The position numbers were made by a program, and so were the translations under genes. The notes under the pieces were generated by a model, which worked only from the letters and a program-made list of their open reading frames with translations, had not been told where the DNA came from and did not search any database. Positions 29,107-39,326 of a stretch of 64,000 bases of DNA are shown in pieces. This DNA is from Tetrapisispora phaffii CBS 4417 (lineage: Eukaryota; Ascomycota; Saccharomycetes; Saccharomycetales; Saccharomycetaceae), in the NCBI RefSeq assembly GCF_000236905.1, contig NC_016529.1:310001-374000 (forward strand), in the 5' to 3' direction. Positions within the stretch are counted from its first letter, which is position 1; each line of letters opens with the position of its first letter.

Positions 29107-30132
29107 ATGTCTAGTTTAACAGAACTTTTTAAGCAATATGTTAATATTATCGAAGAGAGTCAACAGAATATTACTTCGGTGAAAAAATCTCAAGAGGAAG
29201 TCTCTAAGGATGATTATATAGTGGACAAAAGCAGTTTCAAGCATTTAAAAGATTCCTTTTTGACTGAATGTTCTGATTTAATGAAGTATTTAAGAGAATT
29301 GAGGAAAGTATTAGCAACGCTTGAACCGCAATACAATGCTGATTCAAAAATGTCAGAGATGGATAAAGATGATTTCGATACAGAATTTAGGTTACAATTA
29401 CAACAGTACGTCTCAAAATTTAAACATTTACAAAAATATGAGAATGAGAGACAACAACTGATTGAAACTCAAATTATAGCGAACAAAAATTCTTTCCTTA
29501 ACTTCTTGAATGGTACAAATCCAGAAACTATCGAATTACATTATAAATCAGTTAACGAGTTCAGATTAGGTGTTTTACGATCTTTATCGATATGGTTGAA
29601 TAAAATTTCGAATCAATTCACAAATTTGCAACAAGAGAGGATAGCTTTTCAAAGGAAATTCGAAGCTTTAGATCTAAATTCTGATTTCAACATTACACCA
29701 CCTTCGTTCGAGGTAGAACCACCTGTTTTATTATCTGTTTCTCAAAGTCAACCTCAAGAAAGTGTTCAAGATGAAATTAAACATTATAACGAAGCTATGT
29801 CAAAATTATCACAGGAACAAATACAATTGTTGGAGACGGAGCATGAAGAACTGTTGAATATGAAGAATGATCAATTGAAGAAAGTTGAAAATATTAATAA
29901 GACAATTATGGAAGTCGTCAGTTTACAAAATGAATTAGCTTCACATCTAAGTGTACAATCTCAGAACATTAATAATATGATGGATAATCAAGATGATATT
30001 GAAGTAAACATTAAACAAGGTAATAAACAACTAACAAAAGCACAAAAGAAAGCAGGAAAAGCTGCAAAACTAACAACATATAGTGCTATATTTATAGGTA
30101 TACTACTTCTATTGCTAGACTATATAAGCTGA
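29107..30132 (+). CDS. UFE1: Ufe1, ER t-SNARE (syntaxin 18 type)
   Basis: Ufe1 is the ER Qa-SNARE for Golgi-to-ER retrograde fusion and ER homotypic fusion. Starting at the ATG at 29107 (MSSLTELFKQYVNIIEESQQ) the product is 341 residues (S. cerevisiae 346); upstream codons in the same frame begin with TTG. There is a helical N-terminal domain. SQSQPQESVQDEIKHYNEAM leads into the SNARE helix (about 240-310), with NKTIMEVVSLQNELASHLSV and QSQNINNMMDNQDDIEVNIK; the zero-layer glutamine should be in this block. A basic patch KAQKKAGKAAK comes next, then a single C-terminal anchor YSAIFIGILLLLLDYIS. It is a tail-anchored protein. Confidence 0.96.
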   Translation: MSSLTELFKQYVNIIEESQQNITSVKKSQEEVSKDDYIVDKSSFKHLKDSFLTECSDLMKYLRELRKVLATLEPQYNADSKMSEMDKDDFDTEFRLQLQQYVSKFKHLQKYENERQQLIETQIIANKNSFLNFLNGTNPETIELHYKSVNEFRLGVLRSLSIWLNKISNQFTNLQQERIAFQRKFEALDLNSDFNITPPSFEVEPPVLLSVSQSQPQESVQDEIKHYNEAMSKLSQEQIQLLETEHEELLNMKNDQLKKVENINKTIMEVVSLQNELASHLSVQSQNINNMMDNQDDIEVNIKQGNKQLTKAQKKAGKAAKLTTYSAIFIGILLLLLDYIS

Positions 30133-30232
30133 TATATTTTAAAAAAATCATCCAAAAATATATATTCAGAACAGAAAGTGGAAGGCAATGATAAACTGAT
30201 TATCCCTCTATATTTCATAAAATATAAAGTTT

Positions 30233-33212
30233 TTATGGCATCACAATACCAGCACCGATCGTCCTACCATCTTTTCTTAATACGATTCTACCTAGATGTT
30301 TATTATCATTATAAGATAATAATGGAATCCATCTCTTTTTTTCTGTCAATAAAATCTCAACTATTGCGCCTTGGTTAGTAGCTAAATGCCTAATTTTTTT
30401 CTTTAATATCTTTGTTGGATCTTTCTTATCAACACTTGATATTAATTTACCTATTCTGGCCGGCTGTTCACAAACACCTCTAAACATCATAAATGAAGTA
30501 CCAGGAAGAACTGGTCTATCCAGCTTAAAGGTTAATAGATTCACATTGAAATCTTGAGTTGGTGGGATATCAAACCCAACAGAAGCACATAAATCACCAG
30601 GTTGAATATCTTCAATAAATGCATTACGTATCCTAATTGATACGAAATCATTCTTAATTGCAATTTTCTGAATAGCTTTACCATCTCCAACTGTAATCTT
30701 ATCCACGATTACGCTTTGTTCGGATGGATATATAGTAATAGTCTCACCAGGCTGAATCGTACCTGATTCAACTCTTCCTGATATGACACCAGTTTCATGT
30801 TTGTTCGATTCGCTAACTTCCAGGATAGAAAATAAAAATGGTTCTTCAATAACTTCATTATAAGAAACTTCACAGACCTTTTCACTAGCCTCTTCTAAAA
30901 GTCCCACAAGTGTAGGACCCTTGTACCAATTTTGAGCAGTAGGGTATGCAATTTTATGGACACCTTCACCAGTCAAACCACTCACAGGTACCCAATCAAG
31001 TTGTTCTTCTTTGAATCCAATATCATCAAAAAATATTTTCAATTCACTTTGGATTTGGTTAAATCTGCCTTCAAACCAATCAACACTATCTAGTTTATTC
31101 ATTGCCACAATCAAACGTTTGACACCTAAACTTTTCGCTAACAAACTGTGCTCTTTAGTTTGTCCATCCAAATTGAAACCAGATTCAAAAGCATCAGTAC
31201 CACAATCAATTGTTATAATAGCTACATCTGCTTGTGAGATTCCTGAAATTGCACTTGGGACAAAATCTCTATGACCTGGTGCATCGACAATAGTAAATCT
31301 AGATTTATCTGTTTCGAAGTCACTTGTACAAATAGAGACTGTTACACCTCTTGCCCTTTCTTCATTAGTTTGATCCATGACCCATGCTAAATGGAAAGAA
31401 CCTTTACCGATGCTTTCACTTTCTCTTTTTAATTTTCTAATCAAATTTGAATCGACAGCACCAATATCGTATAGTAATCTCCCCATCAATGTTGATTTAC
31501 CAGCGTCAACATGACCTAAAACAACAAATGTACAATGTGGCTTGACGGTTTCTATATATTTCTCTATATCGATTGGCGTTTTAGGCTTCGTTGCAACAGC
31601 TGCCTTCTTGTAGGATTTAGAAATTAGCTCTTCTTTCTTGGAGCCAAACTCATCCGAGTCATCGCCATCAAGCTCTATTTCGTCAGGTTTTTTGTCTTCC
31701 GAAATCTTTAGCTTACTTACATTTTCTTGCACTTGATTAAATGCATTTTTTTGAGCAGTTAATATAATATCATCAGGACTTGGCTTATTGAAGTTTTCTA
31801 TAACTTTTTGTTTGACTGTATATTTTTTATTTAAATTGTTAGTAATTATTCTCTTATTAGGAAAAAAAGGTGCAAATATGTTCTCGTTTTGTCTTTTTTG
31901 TCTATTATCATGAGATTTGTCAGTGTTATCATCAAAATTTCCAGAATTTCCGATAATGAAGTTAGATATAGCTAAGTCACTAGTTAAACCCTTAAGGTAA
32001 GGTGTGATTTTTAGTTCTTTGTTAAAAGTTTGGATAAAATTCCAAACATTGTCTGATGAAGGTACTTGTGATACATTGTTAGGGTCTATGCTTTCTGTCT
32101 TTAATTCTTCGGAATTACCACTTTTAATATTCTTATTTACAGGTTTCGACTCTTTTTTTGCATCCAATTTATTTTGCTTCAATGCCTTAAGCTTTTCAGC
32201 CAATGACATTACTTCAGTCGATTTCATCAATGGATCAGCTGGTGCTTCTTTGCTAGAGGTAGTGCGGTTGGAAGTAACTTTAGGTTCAATGGCATTTGAT
32301 TTTGATACAAGGGTATTAGATTTTTTGGGGGTTTCTGCGTTTCTAGTCTTAAATTTCGATAATTTTTCAGCTAAAGTCATAGCTGGATTGCTTTGCGAGA
32401 CATCATTTGAGATTTTAGCTCCAGCTGTATTTTGATTTCTCTTACTCTTTAGTTTCTCTAATAACGTCATTGGCCTATCCTCCATAGTTTCTGGTTTCTC
32501 TCTATTAGATTGTATTTTATTCAATTGTGCTTTTTGCTTTGCTATAGACGCTAAACTTGTTAATTTTATTGCATCACTTTCTTATTAAAACCATATGTCA
32601 TAATAATAAGAGAAAATATACAAATATACATTCTCCAAATTGTAAAACTTAATTGTTAATAAACGAACACTATTAAAATGTCATTAACTAGACCATTTCC
32701 CTTTAAAGAACCTGATTTTCCCACATGTCTCTAAACTATCTGTTCATTAAGAATATCTGCACTAACAATTCTCTATTTGAGTATCATCATAAAACATCCA
32801 AATACAAGGAATAGAATGATAACACTAGACATAAAATACACTTCGAGAATGAGAAAAGTCACATTCTAAAAAAAGGTTAATAAATCCTGAAGAAATGTTT
32901 AAAGCAACTTAAACATAATAAATTATTATTATTGATATACATACCACTACTATTGGTTTTCTTCTTCTTAAAATCTTTCATTAATAATGATAAAGCTTCT
33001 TCTGTATTAAAGTCACTGTCGAAAAGAGCCAGTTTCAAATCAAAATTATTCCATCCGTCGAAATCCTCCATTCCATTTCTAACTAGAGGAAGTAAATCAT
33101 TCATTAGATCATACTCCTCATCATTCAAATAATCATCTAAATCTTGTTCATCATGGAAATCAGGAGTTTCATTCTCATAATCAATTTCATCGTCGTCACT
33201 ATAAGCTACCAT
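30233..33212 (-). CDS. SKI7/HBS1: Combined SKI7/HBS1 gene, alternatively spliced (translational GTPase family)
   Basis: One locus carries both Hbs1 (Dom34 partner, stalled-ribosome rescue) and Ski7 (bridge between Ski complex and exosome) features. Exon 1 is 33212-32945 (268 nt, ATG start) and encodes the Hbs1 N-terminal domain: TPDFHDEQDLDDYLNDEEYD, DGWNNFDLKLALFDSDFN, KDFKKKKTNSS. It ends at donor GTATGT. Exon 2 runs to 30233. Using an acceptor at 32542 (TAG) or 32581 (AAG) gives 858 or 871 residues, including Ski7-type MTLLEKL/MTLAEKL/MSLAEKL repeats and VIENFNKPSPDDIILTAQKN. Using acceptors at 31732, 31726 or 31675 skips those and gives 569-588 residues, the size of Hbs1 (611 in S. cerevisiae). 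All are in phase. The GTPase is intact: GHVDAGKST, DAPGH, NKLD. If exon 1 were not spliced, it would end after 111 codons. Confidence 0.85.
31675..32944 (-). other. SKI7/HBS1 alternative intron region with splice signals
   Basis: The donor GTATGT is at 32944-32939, leaving phase 1. Branch-point candidates: TATTAAC at 32661-32655 for the proximal acceptors (AAG ending at 32581, first YAG ending at 32542), a weaker AATTAAC at 32565-32559, and TATTAAC at 31764-31758 for the distal acceptors (AAG ending 31732 and 31726, TAG ending 31675). Intron length would be 364-403 nt (proximal) or 1213-1270 nt (distal). The segment between the acceptor groups is open and codes for the Ski7-specific region. 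Confidence 0.7.
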
Positions 33213-33755
33213 TGTCAGTCGTAATTGATTTTATCTTTACTAATTTCAAAACCATAAACAACTCAAAATAAAAATAGAAACACAATATCAAAGAATAAAT
33301 GGCATAACATAAAACACTTGTACCATTTATATTACTCTTTTATCTTTTAGAATAGCTGTAACTGAATTGATATAGCTTTCAAACTATTTTTCACTTTCTC
33401 ATTTCGAAGCTCATTTCGAAGCTTTGAGGTGAAATGTCAAGCTTATCTATGACAAACAGAGATGAGATGAGATGAGATGAGATGTGATAAGGTCAGATGA
33501 AGGACAAACGGTAAAGTGCAACAATTATTTCCACTTGTCATTGAAACGTTGCAAGTATGTCGCTGCTTACTATTTAAAATATATTATAATTGCATGATTC
33601 GATTAGTGGTATCTTACAGTTGTTGAATTTATTGCATTGATATTACTTGCTCAGGAATGAAATGTTAGTGGTGGGCATTTTTCTGATAGTATACTTTAAT
33701 CTTCAGTTTTGGATACATAAAACATAACGGTGGGGATTGCTATTTCTTTACTAGT
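33213..33755. promoter_or_regulatory. Divergent promoter of SKI7/HBS1 and the small gene at 33756, with two tandem repeats
   Basis: It contains a duplicated 12-mer CTCATTTCGAAG (33398-33409 and 33410-33421) and 4.8 copies of GATGA (33461-33484). The GATGA tract is the reverse complement of the CTCAT tract in the RPF2/NUP133 promoter. No gene is seen. Confidence 0.6.
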
Positions 33756-34232
33756 ATGAGTCCTGTTGAGGAGGTACATTACTCAAATGGTAAATTGTGG
33801 ATATTTACAGGTTGTGAATTGTATAATGTGCTACCATTTCCATCTGCTGTGACTCAGAGACCAGAAGATATCGGCAGCGTACGACTGTTTGCAGGTGATT
33901 TATATTTGCAAGAGTTATTTGAGACATCTAATGAGAACAGGGACATGACACACAAGTTCCAGTTGAATTTCATTTGGAATAAATCTGATTGTGCTCTTAT
34001 GAACCAGGATGTATTGACTTTCTGTTCAACTGATATCATTTCCGATTACGAGTCCATGGCCAAAAATATCGTTGCAAAGAGATCCTTCTATCAAATTAGG
34101 ATGAATTGTGACCTCAATGTGAAGATATTATTGGAATTAAGATTTATCGATGTCGCAGAGATGAGGAAATTCAGAGATGTTATATTTAGAATAAATGAAG
34201 AGTTTGAAATTCTAGCAGATATGGAATGGTAA
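33756..34232 (+). CDS. Unrecognised 158-residue protein
   Basis: I do not recognise this gene. It has a clean ATG start, its own intergenic space, and the codon character of its neighbours, so I think it is real. The sequence alternates hydrophobic strands (GKLWIFTGCELYNVL, IGSVRLFAGDLYLQEL, HKFQLNFIWNKSDCAL, SFYQIRMNCDLNVKILLELR) and closes with a probable helix (DVAEMRKFRDVIFRINEEFE) ending DMEW. That order, strands followed by one C-terminal helix, is compatible with a PH-like fold, but this is speculation. There is no signal peptide or membrane segment. No S. cerevisiae gene lies between the SKI7/HBS1 and RTS2/MRPL20 equivalents in my memory, so it may be a lineage-restricted or lost-in-Saccharomyces gene. 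Confidence 0.65.
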   Translation: MSPVEEVHYSNGKLWIFTGCELYNVLPFPSAVTQRPEDIGSVRLFAGDLYLQELFETSNENRDMTHKFQLNFIWNKSDCALMNQDVLTFCSTDIISDYESMAKNIVAKRSFYQIRMNCDLNVKILLELRFIDVAEMRKFRDVIFRINEEFEILADMEW

Positions 34233-34517
34233 TTTACAATCTCAAATGCATTCTGAACGTCAATTATATGAAATATAAAATGCGGGACCAATATTCCTCG
34301 CAAATTTAATAATAATATTCAATGTTATACATCAAGGATAACTATTTATGGAACTTAACTAAATTATTTAAACTAAAATTTTAATTTTAATAATTATGTA
34401 TATTATTTACATGAGACACTAGAAAATTCACTAGATTTAACCCTGTGAATTTTCCTCAATATATACAGATACAATTTATGAATACCTATATTTTTTTTTC
34501 ACTTTCAACCAAGCCAA

Positions 34518-35171
34518 TTAAGCTCTATACTTCAATTTACTTCTCTTACTTCTATCAGCCCTAGCGATAGCCTTCTTCATGTGCCATTTAGATTTAATAA
34601 TAACCAAACGAGACTGCATTTCTAATCGCCTCTCCATTGGAGCAGATGCTACCATGGATATAAATAATGGAGAAACTTGAAATTGTGCTGCCAGGGCTTT
34701 CCTGGTATATTTCTCCGGATTTGCATTCCTCAATTCTATTATTTCTTGAATCTGCTCAGGCTTCAAGTGGTATCTCTTATCTTTCGAATTGCTCGTACTC
34801 TTACTAATTAAAACTGGAGGAGCATCTTCAATATTCTTAACAGCCAACGGATCATTCTCTGCAACTTGTTTGATTACGTTTGCTCTAGGGTCATCCTTAC
34901 TTAAAAACATTGGTGGATAAGTTTCAATATTAATAGAACCGGTTGGTGAAGATTGAGCTTTATTGAAATACAAACCAGGTTGGATATTAGCCCTCAGATA
35001 ACCTTTATAGTTTGATGCAGATGATTTAGGGTTATATATGGTGGGACTACCTTTCAAAGTAGGAATCTTAGTGGTTTCATTAATGACAATATTTTTCGAC
35101 TTGTCAATGAATCTAGATAAATCTTTCAAATGACTAGAACTGGAGTTGAAAGCTCTAGTAAAACGTTGCAT
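34518..35171 (-). CDS. MRPL20: Mitochondrial large-subunit ribosomal protein Mrpl20 (mL58)
   Basis: A 217-residue protein of the fungal mitoribosomal mL58 family (S. cerevisiae Mrpl20, 195). The N-terminus MQRFTRAFNSSSSHLKDLSR is basic and Ser-rich without acids early on, as expected for a matrix-targeting presequence. The family core includes YKGYLRANIQPGLYFNKAQS followed by PTGSINIETYPPMFLSKDDP, and the later helical region KYTRKALAAQFQVSPLFISM. The C-terminus is strongly basic (KKAIARADRSKRSKLKYRA), fitting rRNA binding. The start is the ATG at 35171. It is divergent from PRP16, the same arrangement as YKR085C-YKR086W. Confidence 0.88.
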   Translation of the reverse strand: MQRFTRAFNSSSSHLKDLSRFIDKSKNIVINETTKIPTLKGSPTIYNPKSSASNYKGYLRANIQPGLYFNKAQSSPTGSINIETYPPMFLSKDDPRANVIKQVAENDPLAVKNIEDAPPVLISKSTSNSKDKRYHLKPEQIQEIIELRNANPEKYTRKALAAQFQVSPLFISMVASAPMERRLEMQSRLVIIKSKWHMKKAIARADRSKRSKLKYRA

Positions 35172-35696
35172 ATTCTTGAAATCAAAAGAATTACTATTAT
35201 ATTAATGAAATGTTTTGCAAAATGCCCTAACAATCTTGAATACAAACACAATTAAATTATCGTTTGCTCTATCCGTGAAGTGTAGTGAATTGCTCTGTAT
35301 TAACCTATATAAACAACTGCAAAAGCCAATCGATGATCACTGTGAAAACTGTACTATCCCAATGATTTAATTCTCATGTCATCAATTACACAGGTCTTAT
35401 ATAAATCATTATAAGAAGTTACTATTATATCGTATATATTATACGTTCCTTTCAGATATCAAAAGTTGTTAATAAAAGGTTCGGCCATAAAAGTCGATGA
35501 AAGATCGAAGTCATAACAAACGATTGAATAAGATTGACATGAGAAGTTTAAAGGCATATAATATATTGGAATAATGATAACTGTAGTGCACTTATGGTCT
35601 TATATTGTTGCAGACGATTAATTAAGCAAGAACTGCGATTCACTTTTACGCTTAGGTTGTTTAATTAGAGGCCGCAATATAAACTATGGTCTATCT
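35172..35696. other. Intergenic: divergent promoters MRPL20/PRP16
   Basis: 525 bases, AT-rich, with no gene or clear motif that I can support. Confidence 0.5.
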
Positions 35697-38600
35697 ATGA
35701 TGGTTGACAACAAGGACTCTACGGTAGATGAGCTAATCCAACTTGTGCAAGGAAGGACTACATCTCATGTTACTGCTAACTTTATATATACTTTGAAGAG
35801 ACTAGCTGTGAACAATAAAGACAATTTGGATAAGTTTTTGTCAAGCTGTAATTCTTTGGGGAACTTCAAAGATGAAGGTGAATTTTTGAAACAGTTGCAT
35901 GGAAAGTTGATTAAGATGCATGAAGATCCATCTGTTATCTCTGCAAAAATCACAGGGCTTGTATCATCGTATAATTCTGAATCTGAATCTGAATCTGAAT
36001 CTGGATCAGATTCCGGATCACAAACTATTACGCAACATATCCAACAACTCGATACTGAAAACCAGAAAAGCTTAGGGCCATCTTCTACTTTAAGGAATAA
36101 AAAGTTAGGTATTTTACGAAGTAATATTTATGAAAGTGAAGATGAAGACGAGCATGAAGATGCTGGTAACGATAATATGACATTGCTCAATAGGCATTTG
36201 CAAATGAAAAGTGAAGATCCAAACAAAAAGATAATCTTCAAAAAGATAGAAAAGAGTAAAGCCATGAAATTGAATGAGTATGCTGATTCAAAAGTTGTGA
36301 AGCAGTCTAAACATCGATTGTCAGGTAAGGATAATTTCGACTTAAGAAATAATATCTCAATACCACATACGGAAAGTTTTATGTCTAATGTGAATAACAA
36401 ACAAAACATTGATGAAAGCGATAATGAATTTTTAGTAATTGATGATTTGAGAAATAAGGATGATAATTTAGAAGATGAACGCGAATGGTATAATCACGAT
36501 GATGATTATGGAAATGCAGTTGGAGCTGACAACATATTAGGTACTGAGAAGTTTATTCCGGAAAATATCAGAACGGGATCCTTAAATTATAGAACTGACA
36601 ATAACAATTTGAACTCAGAGATACAACTATTGCCTTTACCAATAGAAAAACGAAAAGAATTATTACCGTCGTTTATTAAACAGTACGAGACGTCTTCCAG
36701 TGCATCAGAAAAGTTAATTTCAACTTCCTTATTGGAAAACGACACTGATATTCTTATCAATCCATTTAGAAACCCAGAGAGTGAATTCTCCATCAATGCA
36801 AAGAAAGGTAGTTTTCTGGTAGCTCAGAGGAGGAAGTTAGAGAATGAAGCAAAGAAGAATAGAAAGTCGGCAAATATCGCTGGTACCTCTTTGGGTGAAG
36901 TTATTGGCATCAAAGATACTCAACCAGATGCTAATAGGAAAAATGTGAAAGATAAGGAAAATATTAGCTCAGCTGCAGAAGTTGAAATGACAGAAGATAT
37001 AGAAAAGACTAGAAAATCACTACCTGTATATAAAACGAGGCCAGACCTTCTAAGATTGATTAGAGAAAATCAAGTCGTAATTATAATTGGTGAAACTGGC
37101 TCTGGTAAAACTACACAACTGGCTCAGTATTTATTCGAGGATGGATATTGCTCAACCAACAGGATGATCGGATGTACGCAGCCAAGAAGAGTAGCTGCAA
37201 TGTCTGTGGCCAAAAGAGTAGCTGTTGAAAGAGGCGTTAATTTAGGCGATGAAGTAGGTTATTCGATCAGATTTGAAGACAAAACATCGGCAAAGACTAA
37301 AATTAAATTTCTAACTGATGGTATATTACTAAGAGAATTTCTTTTAGATAACGACCTAGAAAGATACAGTGCTATAATTATTGATGAAGCCCACGAACGT
37401 TCATTAAATACAGATATAATAATGGGTTTATTCAAGAATATTCTTTCGAAGCGAAGAGATCTTAAATTAATAATTACGTCAGCTACATTAAATGCCACAA
37501 AATTTTCTGATTTCTTTGGGAATGCTCCCAAATTCAAAATACCTGGTAGAACTTTTCCAGTTGAATTAATATACTCAAAACATGCAGTATCTGATTACGT
37601 GCAGGCAGCAGTTTTACAAGCTGTTAAAACCCATATGTTTACAAAACTGGATAGCGGTGATATATTAATATTTATGACAGGTCAAGAAGATATCGAGGCT
37701 ACTTCTTATTTTATAAAAGAAAAGTTAAAAGAAGTATATGCAAAAAAATATAACAACCAAGAGATGGATGAATTTGATGACTTAGAGATATTTCCAATTT
37801 ACTCTGCTCTACCAGCTGATGTTCAAAGCAAAATTTTTAAGAATTTACATGGGAAAAAGAGAAAGATAGTTATTGCAACTAATATTGCGGAAACATCTTT
37901 GACTATAGATGGAATAAGGTATGTCATAGATTGTGGTTACTCAAAATTGAAAGTATTTAACGCTAAGCTTGGGTTAGATAGTCTATCCATAGTACCAATT
38001 GCCTTATCAAACGCCTCTCAAAGATCCGGCAGAGCTGGCCGTACACAACCTGGTGTTGCTTATCGTTTATACACAGAGGAATCCGCGAGTGAGGATATGT
38101 ATCCTCAGGCTATACCAGAAATACAGCGAACCAATCTTTCAAATACAATATTAATGTTGAAATCAGCAGGTATCAACAATGTATTGAATTTTCCATTTAT
38201 CGATAAGCCTCCTTTACAGACCTTACTATCATCATTATATGATTTATGGTTTATTGGTGCATTGGACAATTATGGTAATATAACGTCTCTAGGGAGTGCG
38301 ATGGCAAAATTTCCAATTCTTCCTTCTTTATCAAAGATGCTATTAACTGCTATAACGTATGGGTGCTCAGCAGAGATACTTACAATTGTTTCTTTACTTT
38401 CTGTTTCACAGATATTTCAGAGACCAAAGGAACAACAAGAAGAATCAGATAAAGCAAGGACAAGGTTTTTTGTTCCAGAATCTGATCACTTAACCCTTTT
38501 AAATGTATTTTCACAATGGAAAAGTAACAAATTTTCACATAAATGGTGTAACAAAAATTTTGTTAATTACAGATCATTAGTGAGAGCTTTAGATATTAGG

Positions 38601-39164
38601 ACTCAGTTAATTCAAGTCATGAAAAGAAATAGTTTTAAAATTACATCAGTTGGGAAAGATTGGGATATCATAAGGAAATGTATCTGTTCTGGATATACAC
38701 ATCAATCTGCCAAAATTTCAGGTCTTGGGAAGTATACACATCTAAAAACCGGTATAGATCTTCTGTTACACCCTACGAGTGCATTATTTGGATTGGCTGA
38801 TTTGCCACCTTATGTTGTTTATCACGAATTATTAGTAACTTCACAGGAATATATTTGTTGTGTTACTGCTGTAGATCCATTTTGGTTGATGCAATATGGT
38901 CTAGTAATGTATAATATCAAAAGGATCAAAGAATCGACATATGATTCAAATGGGTTTTATGCACATACTAATGATAATGAAGACTTTGATGATTTGGATA
39001 TAAAGATAAAGGAAATAAAACATCAACAAAATTTAGAATTCGAGAAGATACAAAATAATAAGATAATAAACATTCCAGGAAATAAACAAAACACAATACC
39101 TAGGAAACAAAATATCCAAGACCAAAAAGTTAATATAGGCTTTAAAAGGAGACGACCATTATAG
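35697..39164 (+). CDS. PRP16: Prp16, DEAH-box splicing ATPase
   Basis: Prp16 remodels the spliceosome between the two catalytic steps and proofreads branch-site use. The product is 1155 residues (S. cerevisiae 1071). A charged, poorly conserved N-terminus (1-440) includes a Ser-Glu run encoded by a GAATCT-type microsatellite (35977-36001). Helicase motifs in order: I GETGSGKTTQLAQYL (G465), II DEAHERS (D563), III SATLNATKF, V ATNIAETSLTIDGIRYVIDC, VI QRSGRAGRTQPG (Q775). The C-terminal HA2/OB region includes YVVYHELLVTSQEYICCVTA. The start is the ATG at 35697 (a second ATG follows at once). An alternative DEAH protein (Prp2, Prp22, Prp43) is unlikely given length and the MRPL20-PRP16-OMA1 order. 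Confidence 0.95.
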   Translation: MMVDNKDSTVDELIQLVQGRTTSHVTANFIYTLKRLAVNNKDNLDKFLSSCNSLGNFKDEGEFLKQLHGKLIKMHEDPSVISAKITGLVSSYNSESESESESGSDSGSQTITQHIQQLDTENQKSLGPSSTLRNKKLGILRSNIYESEDEDEHEDAGNDNMTLLNRHLQMKSEDPNKKIIFKKIEKSKAMKLNEYADSKVVKQSKHRLSGKDNFDLRNNISIPHTESFMSNVNNKQNIDESDNEFLVIDDLRNKDDNLEDEREWYNHDDDYGNAVGADNILGTEKFIPENIRTGSLNYRTDNNNLNSEIQLLPLPIEKRKELLPSFIKQYETSSSASEKLISTSLLENDTDILINPFRNPESEFSINAKKGSFLVAQRRKLENEAKKNRKSANIAGTSLGEVIGIKDTQPDANRKNVKDKENISSAAEVEMTEDIEKTRKSLPVYKTRPDLLRLIRENQVVIIIGETGSGKTTQLAQYLFEDGYCSTNRMIGCTQPRRVAAMSVAKRVAVERGVNLGDEVGYSIRFEDKTSAKTKIKFLTDGILLREFLLDNDLERYSAIIIDEAHERSLNTDIIMGLFKNILSKRRDLKLIITSATLNATKFSDFFGNAPKFKIPGRTFPVELIYSKHAVSDYVQAAVLQAVKTHMFTKLDSGDILIFMTGQEDIEATSYFIKEKLKEVYAKKYNNQEMDEFDDLEIFPIYSALPADVQSKIFKNLHGKKRKIVIATNIAETSLTIDGIRYVIDCGYSKLKVFNAKLGLDSLSIVPIALSNASQRSGRAGRTQPGVAYRLYTEESASEDMYPQAIPEIQRTNLSNTILMLKSAGINNVLNFPFIDKPPLQTLLSSLYDLWFIGALDNYGNITSLGSAMAKFPILPSLSKMLLTAITYGCSAEILTIVSLLSVSQIFQRPKEQQEESDKARTRFFVPESDHLTLLNVFSQWKSNKFSHKWCNKNFVNYRSLVRALDIRTQLIQVMKRNSFKITSVGKDWDIIRKCICSGYTHQSAKISGLGKYTHLKTGIDLLLHPTSALFGLADLPPYVVYHELLVTSQEYICCVTAVDPFWLMQYGLVMYNIKRIKESTYDSNGFYAHTNDNEDFDDLDIKIKEIKHQQNLEFEKIQNNKIINIPGNKQNTIPRKQNIQDQKVNIGFKRRRPL

Positions 39165-39326
39165 AACTTTTTGCCTAATTGAACTAATTTCACACATGTT
39201 ATCTATATTATTACTTGTACATATAGCATAAAAAATATTTGTAATACTAGTTATTTACCAGTATGTTGTTTTATGAATATCGTTTCTTAATATTCAATAT
39301 TTTATTCACAGAATTACTAATTTAAC

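Noticed and set aside
32877..32944. The last 22 codons of the 111-codon frame at the HBS1 N-terminus as a stand-alone protein
   Set aside because: They follow the GTATGT donor and read as intron translation (YINNNNLLCLS...); the conserved part stops exactly at the donor.
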